DNA of 64,000 bases from Gammaproteobacteria bacterium (lineage in GTDB: Bacteria > Pseudomonadota > Gammaproteobacteria > Pseudomonadales > Azotimanducaceae). Below, in pieces: positions 1 through 8,004 of this stretch. The notes under the pieces were generated by a model. That model did not search any database. It saw only the letters and a list, made by a program, of their open reading frames with translations, and was not told where the DNA came from. The translations under genes were made by a program, and so were the position numbers. The stretch's first letter is position 1, and each line of letters opens with the position of its first letter. The stretch spans positions 41,665 to 105,664 of the forward strand of contig JAPPAV010000017.1 of assembly GCA_026705345.1 (NCBI GenBank), in the 5' to 3' direction.

Positions 1-2
1 TT

Positions 3-1715
3 GCCAAAGCGCTGCTCGACTTGGGTGCCGATCCGAACACCGGCACCCGCGAATCGGAGACTATCCGCGGCTACCGCACGGCCCTCGGCGCCGCGATCGG
101 TCGGTCTCGCAATCCGGATCTTGCGGAGCTGCTCCTTCAAGCGGGTGCCGACATCGCCGATGGCCCCACCCTCTACGAAGGCTCCGCCATGTGGGAGGCC
201 GTGCGGCATCGCGACCTCAAGAGCCTCGAAATCCTGCTCGGATACGATCCGCCCCCATGGCACGCCTGCCATGCCTTGCCCCACTGCCTGGCACTCAACG
301 ACCTGGGGTTCGTTCGTCTGCTTCTGGATCACGACGCCGACCCGAACTGGACAATGGGAACGTGGGGTTTCAAGGGCAATTGCCTGCACGAAGCGGTGGT
401 CCTCGGCAACGATCCTGGAATCGTCGAGGCGCTACTCGGCAAAGGCGCAGATGTCCACTTCCGCGATCGTGGAGGACGCACTCCCCTTGCTGTCGCCACC
501 TGCCTCAACAGGAACGCCCACCTCGCCCAGCTTCGCCGAAACGGTGCCAAGGAAGACGAGATTCGTCCCGTTGACCTCTGGGTGTCGGCGTGTTTCGCCG
601 GAGACGAACGCCGCGCCGCCCGGGGGCAAGACCGCTCCGGGTTGACGCCCATCGACCACGTCTGGCTTTGCCGGGCTGTTCGAATGGGCAACAACGACGC
701 CGTTCGACTTCTGCTCGCGGGCGGCGTCGATCCCGACACTGTGGATGACGACGGAAACCGGGCGCTCCATTTGGCCGCGGGCACAGACAACACCGTTGCG
801 GTCGAGCGTATTGTCGACGCTGGCGCCGACACCCAAGCCGTGAACTATGCAGGCGAAGCGCCCTTTGACGCGGCTCACCGTCGCACCGGCGACACGGTGC
901 CGGCACGGTTGGCCCGTCCTAGGCAACCTTCGGTTCTGCACGACGATCCGGACTTCGCTGCCGTCTTCGAACGCGCTGCGGATGCCGTCGTCGACGGAGA
1001 CGTCGGCACCCTCGAGGGCCTGTTGCGTGCGAACCCGGTCCTCGCGACGGCACGGTCCGCCCGTCCCCACCGCTGCACCCTCCTGCACTACCTCGGTGCC
1101 AACGGTGTCGAGGGCCACCGGCAGAAGACGCCGCCAAACGCGGTCGAGGTAATCGACATGTTGCTTGCCGCCGGAGCCGATCCGAATGCGTCGTGCTACA
1201 CCTACCGGGGTGGACCGGACGAAACGACGGTCGGCCTGCTGACCAGTAGTGGCCATCCGAGAGACGCGGGATTGACCGTGTCGATGGTCGGCGCACTCGC
1301 CAAGGGCGGAGCACGCGTGCCGGCTGTGTATCGACTGCTCGGCGAACTCATCGACAGCGACCCCCGGCAAGTGGATGGCTTCGACCCGGCGTCCGACATC
1401 GCCGCCGAAGCTGTCGTCGAGTGCGCCGGGCTGCGGGAACGAGAGATGCTGTTCGCGCTCATCGACTCGGGCGTCGATGTCAACGCACGTCGCGGCGACG
1501 GCGCGACGGCCCTACACCAAGCGGCAATCGACGGCGACGGCGAGTTGGTCGATGCCCTTCTGGGGCGCGGCGCCGACCTCTCGCTCCGCGACAGCGTCTA
1601 CGACGGAACGGCCGCCGGCTGGGCTTTCGCGGGAGGCCACGAAGAATTGGGCAAAGCGTTAGCGGAGAGGATTGGCCGCCGCGGGGCAGACGCACAAGGA
1701 ACAAACCAACCGTAG
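3..1715 (+). CDS. Ankyrin-repeat protein, 5' end outside the window
   Basis: The frame is open from the first bases, and the residues before the first possible start (TTG at 21) already read as an ankyrin repeat (AKALLDLGADPN), so the gene begins upstream. About 570 codons are visible. Repeats of the form LLxxGADPN / LHxAA recur, for example near residues 10, 45, 95, 130, 235, 270, 380, 490 and 520. No signal peptide or catalytic domain is visible in this part. Ankyrin arrays bind proteins; the partner is unknown. The TAG stop lies inside the left end of repeat R1 copy 1, so the C-terminus may have been set by that element. Confidence 0.85.
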   Translation, partial: AKALLDLGADPNTGTRESETIRGYRTALGAAIGRSRNPDLAELLLQAGADIADGPTLYEGSAMWEAVRHRDLKSLEILLGYDPPPWHACHALPHCLALNDLGFVRLLLDHDADPNWTMGTWGFKGNCLHEAVVLGNDPGIVEALLGKGADVHFRDRGGRTPLAVATCLNRNAHLAQLRRNGAKEDEIRPVDLWVSACFAGDERRAARGQDRSGLTPIDHVWLCRAVRMGNNDAVRLLLAGGVDPDTVDDDGNRALHLAAGTDNTVAVERIVDAGADTQAVNYAGEAPFDAAHRRTGDTVPARLARPRQPSVLHDDPDFAAVFERAADAVVDGDVGTLEGLLRANPVLATARSARPHRCTLLHYLGANGVEGHRQKTPPNAVEVIDMLLAAGADPNASCYTYRGGPDETTVGLLTSSGHPRDAGLTVSMVGALAKGGARVPAVYRLLGELIDSDPRQVDGFDPASDIAAEAVVECAGLREREMLFALIDSGVDVNARRGDGATALHQAAIDGDGELVDALLGRGADLSLRDSVYDGTAAGWAFAGGHEELGKALAERIGRRGADAQGTNQP

Positions 1716-1803
1716 GGGACGGGATTGTCCCGTCCCGTGCCAGGGAAAGCCGGGTCGATTCGAGCGACCGCGCGCCATACTGGCGCGATAGGGTCGCCCT
1801 ACG
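1711..1803. repeat. R1 dispersed inverted repeat, copy 1
   Basis: This intergenic element starts CGTAGGGGACGGG, carries the palindrome GGGACGGGATTGTCCCGTCCC over 1716-1736, then a second hairpin (GACCGCGCGCC / GGCGCGATA), and ends GGGTCGCCCTACG. The two outer ends are imperfect inverted repeats of each other. The layout matches the copy at 16343-16462 closely, and the copies at 10243 and 11266 partly. The left end supplies the TAG stop of the ankyrin gene. The size and terminal symmetry resemble a REP or MITE-like element. Confidence 0.7.
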
Positions 1804-1809
1804 GAAACG

Positions 1810-2148
1810 TCAGGAAGCTACGGCCGAAACGGCGCCGCCTCGATCCGTGTGGATGTTGATGATCTTGTCGAAGCCGCTGATCTGGAACACTTCACGAATA
1901 GGGTCGGACAACGAACACAGCACGAACTTGACCGCCCGCCGGTTGAGATCCTTGGCAATACGCAAGATCGCACGGAGCCCTGCACTGCTGATATAGGACA
2001 GTTCCTCGCAGTCGAGGACGACCGCTCCTTCGCTGCCGCCGATTGCCTCCTGCATCGCGTTCTCGAAGTCGGCGGCGTTGGTACCGTCAATCCGACCCCC
2101 CGCCTTGGCGATGAGCGTCCCGTTGTCGTTTTCAGTCGTGACTTCCAT
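1810..2148 (-). CDS. STAS-domain protein (anti-sigma factor antagonist-like)
   Basis: The 112-residue protein is a single STAS domain. It has an N-terminal strand (TLIAKAGGRIDGTNA), the central VVLDCEELSYISSAGLRAIL segment whose Ser54/Ser55 is the usual phosphorylation position, and a C-terminal half typical of SpoIIAA/BtrV-type antagonists. Such proteins switch between binding an anti-sigma kinase and being released when phosphorylated. No kinase or phosphatase partner is adjacent: neighbours are the ankyrin gene (convergent) and tRNA-Cys. TTAGGGGT lies just before the ATG. Confidence 0.88.
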   Translation of the reverse strand: MEVTTENDNGTLIAKAGGRIDGTNAADFENAMQEAIGGSEGAVVLDCEELSYISSAGLRAILRIAKDLNRRAVKFVLCSLSDPIREVFQISGFDKIINIHTDRGGAVSAVAS

Positions 2149-2229
2149 ACCCCTAACCCAACTCGTTAAGTGGGCCGCAGCCCATCCAAGTAGCGAACCT
2201 TACCACAGCCGGTGCGCCAACGACGCGAT

Positions 2230-2303
2230 TGGAGGCTGGAGTCGGAATCGAACCGGCGTAAACGGAGTTGCAGTCCGCTGCATGACCACTCTGCCATCCA
2301 GCC
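2230..2303 (-). tRNA. tRNA-Cys (GCA)
   Basis: Read on the minus strand, the sequence folds as a cloverleaf. The acceptor GGCTGGA (2303-2297) pairs with TCCAGCC, followed by discriminator T and an encoded CCA (2232-2230). The anticodon loop is CTGCAAC with anticodon GCA, and the T-loop is GGTTCGATTCC. U73 is the expected identity base for Cys. It lies just downstream of pgsA, as in the classical gammaproteobacterial order uvrC-pgsA-glyW-cysT-leuZ, though no Gly or Leu tRNA is visible beside it. Confidence 0.95.
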
Positions 2304-2377
2304 CACGAACACCACCGCTTGTCGCACCGACAGCCTAGTAGGCGCCCAAGGGAGTAATCCTAACACAGGCGCCAGAA

Positions 2378-2974
2378 TCAGCCCTTGTTATCCTCCAAAC
2401 CGTCCCGGAGGGTTGGCCACGCGGCCCGGCCGTAGGTGATCATCGACCAGATGGTGAGAAACACGGCGGCGTAGAGCAGGACCAGGCCGACGATCGCCCA
2501 GGGGCGCATCTCGGGCGGGTTGGCCAGCAAAACGATGATGGCGACCATCTGCACCGTCGTTTTCAAGCGCCCGACCCAGGACACCGACACAAGGCCGCGG
2601 CGGTTCATCTCGGCCATCCATTCCCGCAGCGCCGATACGACGATCTCCCGTCCCACGATGATGATTCCCGGGAGTGTCATCCACGGGTTGGCATGGCTGC
2701 CGATCAACAGCACCAACGCCGTGACGACGATCAGTTTGTCCGCCACCGGATCGAGAAACGCGCCGAATGGCGTGACCTGTTCCAGCTTCCGTGCCAAGTA
2801 GCCATCGAGCCAGTCGGTGAACGCCGCGCCCGCGAACAACAGCGCCGCGACCCAGTGGTAGCTGTCGGTCGCTACATACACGACCGCGAAAACCGGCACG
2901 AGCGCGATCCGGCTGATCGTCAGGATATTCGGCAGGCTCAAGCCCGGAAGACTATTGGCCATGTAGCGATCCAT
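2378..2974 (-). CDS. pgsA: CDP-diacylglycerol--glycerol-3-phosphate 3-phosphatidyltransferase
   Basis: This inner-membrane enzyme condenses CDP-diacylglycerol with glycerol-3-phosphate to phosphatidylglycerophosphate, the first committed step to phosphatidylglycerol and cardiolipin. The CDP-alcohol phosphotransferase signature is complete: D57-G58-x2-A61-R62-x8-G71-x3-D75-x3-D79. Several hydrophobic segments flank it and the 198 aa length is normal. The start at 2974 is preceded by GGAG. It overlaps uvrC by 23 nt, so the two are probably translationally coupled. An alternative ATG is at 2962. Confidence 0.95.
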   Translation of the reverse strand: MDRYMANSLPGLSLPNILTISRIALVPVFAVVYVATDSYHWVAALLFAGAAFTDWLDGYLARKLEQVTPFGAFLDPVADKLIVVTALVLLIGSHANPWMTLPGIIIVGREIVVSALREWMAEMNRRGLVSVSWVGRLKTTVQMVAIIVLLANPPEMRPWAIVGLVLLYAAVFLTIWSMITYGRAAWPTLRDGLEDNKG

Positions 2975-4838
2975 GAATCTCCGCTGCCAGTTTAAGGCTT
3001 ATGCCCGGAACCTTGGAGATTTCTTCGGGACTTGCGCCCGAAATCGATGACACGGAGCCGAAGTGGGCAAGCAACTCGCGCTTGCGGCGGGGCCCAATGC
3101 CCGGTATGTCGTCCAGCACCGAACGACGCTTCTGCTTCTGGCGTCGTCCACGGTGACCGGCGATGGCGAAGCGGTGAGCCTCGTCCCGCACATGCTGGAG
3201 AAGGTGCATCGCGGGGCCGTTCGGCGGCAGTGCCAAGACGCCGCCCCCGGCTAGCACGATGGTCTCGAGACCGGGTCTTCGGGTCGGTCCCTTGGCAATG
3301 CCGAGAAGCGCGATGTCATCCAACTGCAGGCTCTTGAGAACCTCGGCCGCACGGTTTACCTGTCCTGCGCCGCCATCGATGACGACGATGTCGGGCAGCA
3401 CGCCCTCGCCCTGGGCCAAGCGCGAATAGCGACGGGTGATGGTCTGCTCGATGGCACCGTAGTCGTCCCCTCGGGCGACGCCTTCGATGTTGAACCGCCG
3501 GTAGTCCGATTTCACCGGGCCGTCGGCGTCGAACACCACGCACGACGCGACGGTCGATTCACCACCCGCATGGCTGATGTCGAAGCATTCGAGTCGTTTC
3601 GGTAGATCCTCGCTCTCAAGGGCGGATTGAAGTTCCACGAATCTGGACATCATGTTCTGCCGATCGGCAACCAGGGCGCTCAGGGAAATCTCGGCGTTTT
3701 CCGCCGCCATCTTCGCCCACCGCGCACGTTGCCCGCGAACCCGACTGGACACTTCGACCTTTCGGCCCGCCCGCGCTGCCAGAGCGCTCGCCAAGAGCTC
3801 AGAGTCCTCCATGGGCGCCGACGCGATCACGGACTTCGGAATCTCCCGATCACCGCCGCCAAGGTAGTACTGGGAAAGAAACGCGAACAGCATGTCGCCG
3901 CCGGATATCGCCAGTTCGTTCTTGGGAAACCACGTGCGATGTCCCAACAGCCGCCCGTCCCGCACGAACAGCCCCTGTATGCAGACTGGCGACGCGGCCG
4001 GCCGCCCGGCAATGGCCCTAGCACGCGACGCTCCGTTGGCGTCTCCCCCACCAGGTGCCCCGCCGTCCGGCGGCGCAATGCCGAATATGTCCACGTCGCC
4101 GCCAGCACCGTGAACGTACTGGTTCTCCTGAACCCGGCGTAGATGATCAATCTGGTCCCGATACCTCGCCGCCCGCTCGAACTCCAGCTTCTCGGCAGCG
4201 GAATCCATCTTCGTCTTGAACTCGGCCAATACATCCTGGCTCTTGCCTTCAAGGAACATCACGGCCAGCCGAACATCGTCAGCATAGCGTTCACGATCAA
4301 TCAAACCGACGCAAGGCGCGCTGCAGCGATCGATCTGGTACTGCAGGCAGGGCCGCGAGCGATTCTTGAAGAACCCGTCCTCGCAGGGCCGGATGCCAAA
4401 GAGCTTCTGCAGGATGTTCAAGCTATCGCGCACGGCGGCCGCACTGGGAAAAGGTCCGAAATACCTGCCCTCCTTCCGGGCGCCACGATGGAATGCCAAC
4501 CGGGGGTACGGGTGCGCGGTCAGGTGAATGTACGGGTACGACTTGTCGTCTCTAAGCACCACGTTGTACGGCGGACGTTCCGCCTTGATCAGGCTCTGCT
4601 CCAGCAGCAATGCCTCTGTCTCGCTACTGGTGACCGTGATCTGGATGTCGCGCACCCGGGCGACGAGCGCCATCGTCTTGGCGGTCAACCCGGAGGCGCG
4701 GAAATAGGCGGTCACGCGCGCCTTGAGATTTCGGGCCTTGCCGACGTAGAGGACTGTCCCGCCGTCACCGACCATTCGGTAGACCCCGGGCCTCGTCGTC
4801 AGACTGGCGAGGAACGGTTCCGCGTCGAATGTCGCCAT
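2952..4838 (-). CDS. uvrC: Excinuclease ABC subunit C
   Basis: UvrC makes both incisions around bulky lesions after UvrAB loading. Domains in order: GIY-YIG nuclease at residues ~12-95 (GVY 18-20, YVG 31-33), a Cys-containing linker, the UVR UvrB-binding segment (~200-235, EFERAARYRDQIDHLR), the UvrC RNase H-like domain with the FDISHAGG motif, and paired helix-hairpin-helix motifs at the C-terminus (IPGIGPRRKRELLAHFG). At 628 aa it is slightly long. The excess includes a Gly/Ala/Asp-rich insert at about residues 255-282, between VDIFGIA and VCIQGLFVR, which looks like a flexible loop. It is followed directly by pgsA. Confidence 0.97.
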   Translation of the reverse strand: MATFDAEPFLASLTTRPGVYRMVGDGGTVLYVGKARNLKARVTAYFRASGLTAKTMALVARVRDIQITVTSSETEALLLEQSLIKAERPPYNVVLRDDKSYPYIHLTAHPYPRLAFHRGARKEGRYFGPFPSAAAVRDSLNILQKLFGIRPCEDGFFKNRSRPCLQYQIDRCSAPCVGLIDRERYADDVRLAVMFLEGKSQDVLAEFKTKMDSAAEKLEFERAARYRDQIDHLRRVQENQYVHGAGGDVDIFGIAPPDGGAPGGGDANGASRARAIAGRPAASPVCIQGLFVRDGRLLGHRTWFPKNELAISGGDMLFAFLSQYYLGGGDREIPKSVIASAPMEDSELLASALAARAGRKVEVSSRVRGQRARWAKMAAENAEISLSALVADRQNMMSRFVELQSALESEDLPKRLECFDISHAGGESTVASCVVFDADGPVKSDYRRFNIEGVARGDDYGAIEQTITRRYSRLAQGEGVLPDIVVIDGGAGQVNRAAEVLKSLQLDDIALLGIAKGPTRRPGLETIVLAGGGVLALPPNGPAMHLLQHVRDEAHRFAIAGHRGRRQKQKRRSVLDDIPGIGPRRKRELLAHFGSVSSISGASPEEISKVPGISLKLAAEIHGSLHGQ

Positions 4839-4866
4839 GCCCTACCCCAGCGGGTACAGCCCGATT

Positions 4867-5268
4867 CTAGGACCGCGCGCGAAACGGAATGACGTTGTCG
4901 TCGCGCTTTACGTAGATCTCTCGCTGACGGCCCGGGCCGTCGATTCCAATCCGACCCACTCCGAATAGGCGCAGTTCGTATTGGGCGGCGCGGCCCCCGG
5001 CGGGTTCCAGCGTCAGCGTCACACCGGTGAGTCGCCAGGTGCCGCGGTAGATCGTGTCGCCGTCGCGAGCCACGTACGGCCCGGTGAGCGGCCCGCCCGA
5101 CAGCGTCAGCGACCGCGCTTCGCCCGTTGAACCGTCCACCGACGAATCGAGATCCCATTGACCGACGAGGTCCAAGGATCGAACCCAATTCAGCCGAGCG
5201 CGGCGTGCCGAACGAAACCAGAGGAAACCGACAACGACGACCGCCGACACCACGAGGTACAGACTCAC
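4867..5268 (-). CDS. Small membrane-anchored protein, family not recognised
   Basis: The chosen start is GTG at 5268, which overlaps the TGA of the DUF503 gene as GTGA and places a hydrophobic helix (SLYLVVSAVVVVGFLWF) at the N-terminus. The 133 residues then form a mostly beta-rich soluble part with GTWRLTGVTLTLEPAGG and a short basic tail. It is co-directional with uvrC downstream (28 nt gap). An alternative start at 5433 would run inside the DUF503 gene and reads as out-of-frame sequence. No function is proposed. Confidence 0.65.
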   Translation of the reverse strand: MSLYLVVSAVVVVGFLWFRSARRARLNWVRSLDLVGQWDLDSSVDGSTGEARSLTLSGGPLTGPYVARDGDTIYRGTWRLTGVTLTLEPAGGRAAQYELRLFGVGRIGIDGPGRQREIYVKRDDNVIPFRARS

Positions 5269-5552
5269 GCGGCGATCACCTCGCAGTCGATATCCACCAG
5301 GGTCGCGTCTACCGATTGGGCGACCCACTGCTCGACTTCCGTCAGGGAACGTTCCACCACCCGCGCATCGCCTGCCACGGCAACGATGGACCAACGCGCG
5401 CGTTTGTGCGAGTCCTGGAACGCACTCTCGCACACCGCAAGATTAGCGACCCGGCCGAACTTGCCCCGAAGGCGCGCCAGCCGTCGCCGTTTCTCCTTTA
5501 GCGAACTACAACCCGCAAGGTAGAAGTCGAGGGCGAGAAGTCCAATGTGCAT
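5265..5552 (-). CDS. DUF503 (YlxP-like) protein
   Basis: The 95-residue protein begins MHIGLLALDFYLAGCSSLKEKR, the DUF503/YlxP N-terminal signature (hydrophobic strand, then SLKEKR). The conserved middle part has the Q-D pair in FQDSHKRA. In other bacteria the family sits near infB/rbfA/truB and is suspected to act in translation or ribosome assembly; no activity is established. Here it is instead the first gene of a small minus-strand group with a membrane protein, coupled by GTGA overlap. Confidence 0.8.
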   Translation of the reverse strand: MHIGLLALDFYLAGCSSLKEKRRRLARLRGKFGRVANLAVCESAFQDSHKRARWSIVAVAGDARVVERSLTEVEQWVAQSVDATLVDIDCEVIAA

Positions 5553-5589
5553 CTGCTAGCCCGTGTCGAGTTTTCGGTCGTGCGAACCC

Positions 5590-5609
5590 GGGGCGTTCGC
5601 TAACGCCCC
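5590..5609 (-). terminator. Perfect hairpin after the GNAT gene
   Basis: An 8-bp GC-rich stem (GGGGCGTT / AACGCCCC) with a 4-nt loop begins immediately after the TAG stop of the GNAT gene. It lies between two minus-strand genes and is positioned to end the upstream transcript. There is no T-run on the minus strand, so it could slow or process RNA rather than act as a classical Rho-independent terminator. Confidence 0.5.
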
Positions 5610-6202
5610 TAGTCTGCAACACCCACGGTACGATCTGATGTCAAATCAGAGGCCCGGAATTCGTCGGCCGTCATGGCGTAGTACACCGTATCCAAGCCGT
5701 GCCGCTCGCGACGCTTCTCGAAGAACAAACCGAGCCGCTGCAACACGCGGACCGAGCGCTGATTCGGCGTATCCGTGGTCGCGACCACGCGGTGCAGTTC
5801 GCATTGCTCGAACCCATAGCGCAGCACCTCCCGACTAGCCTCCGTGGCATACCCCCGGCCCCATTGGGAGGGATCCACCGCGAACAGCATCTCGACGACG
5901 CCAACCTCATCGAATGGCCGGAAGCCGGAGAAACCGACTATCTCCGCCGGCAACTCCCGGCGGCGCAGCGAGAAGAATCCATAGCCGACATCCGCGAATC
6001 CCTCGATACTGGTCTCGACGATTTCGACCACCCGCTCCCTCGCCGGAACCTCACCATCGAACAGGTAACGCCGAACTTCCCGGTTGGCCCAGAGCGTGTG
6101 CAGGGCATCCACGTCGTCCGAGGCGAACGGACGCAACACCAAGCGTTCGGTAGACAGTTCGGTCATGGGCACCACGGTCGTTTGAACGAGGGAGTTTGCC
6201 AC
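5609..6202 (-). CDS. GNAT family N-acetyltransferase (RimJ/RimL type)
   Basis: The ~197-residue protein carries the RimJ/RimL-like acetyltransferase fold. The N-terminal LSTERLVLRPFASDDVDAL is the usual first strand, and the acetyl-CoA binding region WGRGYATEASREVLRYGFE matches motif A (Q/RxxGxG/A). C-terminal RVLQRLGLFFEKR follows as in this family. It probably acetylates a protein alpha-amine or small amine; the substrate cannot be read from sequence. A second Met 12 residues in (6166) may be the true start, since it directly precedes the domain. Confidence 0.85.
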   Translation of the reverse strand: MANSLVQTTVVPMTELSTERLVLRPFASDDVDALHTLWANREVRRYLFDGEVPARERVVEIVETSIEGFADVGYGFFSLRRRELPAEIVGFSGFRPFDEVGVVEMLFAVDPSQWGRGYATEASREVLRYGFEQCELHRVVATTDTPNQRSVRVLQRLGLFFEKRRERHGLDTVYYAMTADEFRASDLTSDRTVGVAD

Positions 6203-6286
6203 ACTTCCCTGCGGGTGTCGGTGGGAACGCGGAGCCGGGTCGTCCCCCTTGGCTGGGCTTCGGCCCGGGAACCGCCGGTGTTCCGC

Positions 6287-7561
6287 CTACGAGCGCCCGA
6301 AGTTCTCGTCGTACCTGCGTAGCTCGGCCCGGCCGACCACCAGATGGTGCACCTCGTCGGGGCCGTCGGCGATGCGCAATGTGCGCTGGCCCGTGTACAT
6401 GCCGGCCAGCGGCGTCCACTGCGAGACACCGGCTGCGCCGTGCATCTGGATGGCCTGGTCGATGATCTGGCAGGTGCGCTCCGGGATCATCGCCTTGCAC
6501 ATGTGTACCCAGATCCGAGCCTCGCGGTTGCCGAGCACATCCATGGCCTTGGCGGCTTTCAGGACCATGAGTCGCATGGCCTCGATCTCGATACGAGCCC
6601 GGGACACGAGTTCCAGGTTCTTGCCGAGTTGGACCAGGGGCTTGCCGAAGGCCTCCCTGGACATGCCCCGGCGAACCATCAGGTCCAGGGCACGCTCAGC
6701 CTGGCCGACCGAACGCATGCAGTGGTGGATGCGACCGGGTCCTAGGCGACCCTGGGAGATCTCGAAACCGCGGCCTTCGCCGAGCAGGATGTTCTCCTTC
6801 GGAACCCGGGCGTCGTTGAATCTCAAGTGCATGTGCCCATGCGGCGCATCGTCCCGGCCAAACACGGTCATCGGCTCGAGGATCTCGACGCCGGGCGTGT
6901 CCTTGGGGACCAGGATCTGGGATTGCTGGCGGTGCGGCGGCGCGGCCGGGTTGGTCTGGACCATGGTAATCATGATCGTGCAACGTTCGTCGCCGGCCCC
7001 GGAGATGTAGAACTTCTCCCCGTTGAGAACCCATTCGTCACCGTCCAGACGCGCTTGCGTCGCGATCTGCTTGGCATCGGAGGAGGCGAGGTTTGGCTCG
7101 GTCATGGCGTAGGCGGAACGGATTTCGCCTTCGAGGAGCGGCTTCAGCCACTTCTCCTTCTGCTCCGGGGTTCCGTAGCGTTCCAGCACCTCCATGTTGC
7201 CCGTATCGGGCGCACTGCAATTCAGACACTCGGAGGCAATGGGATTCTTGCCGAGTTCGGCGGCAATGTAGGCGTAGTCTAGGTTCTTGAGACCCTCGCC
7301 GGTTTCGGCATCCGGCAGGAAGAAATTCCATAGCCCGTTGGCCTTCGCCTTGCCCTTGAGTCCCCCCAGGATGTCCTCTTGGCGTGGCGACAGGCTCCAC
7401 CGGTCGCCGTGTTCGAACGCCGCGTCGAAATACGCCGACGTATTGGGCTCGACGTCCTCGGCGATGAACTTCTTGACCGCCGCGTAGAGCGGTTCCACCT
7501 CCTCGCTCATGACGAGATTGTTCAAATCCGCGTCCAAGTCCGCTGCGACGGCTTCCGCCAT
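6287..7561 (-). CDS. Acyl-CoA dehydrogenase family protein
   Basis: The 424-residue FAD enzyme of the acyl-CoA dehydrogenase superfamily oxidises an acyl-CoA to the enoyl-CoA. Visible are the N-terminal helical domain, the beta-domain FAD/substrate motif YAMTEPNLASSDAKQI, GEKFYISGAGD, the helical bundle with LGPGRIHHCMRSVGQAERAL, the dimer motif QIIDQAIQMHGAAGVSQ and the C-terminal IADGPDEVHHLVVGR. It resembles the ACAD10/11 subgroup. The start at 7561 follows GAGGGGAGC; a longer frame to 7759 is unsupported. It stands alone, with no fatty-acid operon around it. Confidence 0.92.
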   Translation of the reverse strand: MAEAVAADLDADLNNLVMSEEVEPLYAAVKKFIAEDVEPNTSAYFDAAFEHGDRWSLSPRQEDILGGLKGKAKANGLWNFFLPDAETGEGLKNLDYAYIAAELGKNPIASECLNCSAPDTGNMEVLERYGTPEQKEKWLKPLLEGEIRSAYAMTEPNLASSDAKQIATQARLDGDEWVLNGEKFYISGAGDERCTIMITMVQTNPAAPPHRQQSQILVPKDTPGVEILEPMTVFGRDDAPHGHMHLRFNDARVPKENILLGEGRGFEISQGRLGPGRIHHCMRSVGQAERALDLMVRRGMSREAFGKPLVQLGKNLELVSRARIEIEAMRLMVLKAAKAMDVLGNREARIWVHMCKAMIPERTCQIIDQAIQMHGAAGVSQWTPLAGMYTGQRTLRIADGPDEVHHLVVGRAELRRYDENFGRS

Positions 7562-7720
7562 GCTCCCCTCTCCGATGTGATGTCCAATGAAGGCGAGCGA
7601 TTGTAGCAGTTCGCCCTCGCGGCACGGCATTCGACCCACGCCCCCCTCTCGCCCCCCTCCCGCCCGGTGCTCACGGTCAAGGCGGTTTTGGTAGCATTCG
7701 GAGCCCACGCGGAGCAGACG

Positions 7721-7975
7721 ATGAAGAAGTACCCGCCGACACCTCAGGAACTTCGCCAATGGATGGACAGCAAGGGCCTGTCCAACAAGGACGTCGCCAA
7801 GGCCTTGCGGCTATCGGACGGCCGTGTGGTGCGTTTCTGGACCTCCAAGAAGGACCCCCGGCCGATCCCCTACCCCAGTTGGTATACGTTGCGCCACAAG
7901 TTCGGGAAGGGTCCCGGCAGGAAGCGCGACTCAAAGTCACCGAAGGCGGCCCAACTGGTGAAGGCAAAAGCCTAG
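7721..7975 (+). CDS. Small helix-turn-helix protein
   Basis: The 84-residue basic protein contains an XRE/Cro-like helix-turn-helix (PQELRQWMDSKGLSNKDVAKAL) followed by SDGRVVRFWTSKKDPRPIPYPSWYTLRHKF. The tail is Lys/Arg-rich (GRKRDSKSPKAAQLVKAKA), suggesting direct DNA binding. The ATG at 7721 has GGAG 8 nt upstream; longer versions upstream lack a ribosome site. It ends 29 nt before aroA and may be co-transcribed with it. The closest description is a phage-repressor-like or antitoxin-like DNA-binding protein, but no toxin is adjacent. Confidence 0.75.
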   Translation: MKKYPPTPQELRQWMDSKGLSNKDVAKALRLSDGRVVRFWTSKKDPRPIPYPSWYTLRHKFGKGPGRKRDSKSPKAAQLVKAKA

Positions 7976-8004
7976 CCGCGGGCACACCTCGGGAATCTCC
8001 TACC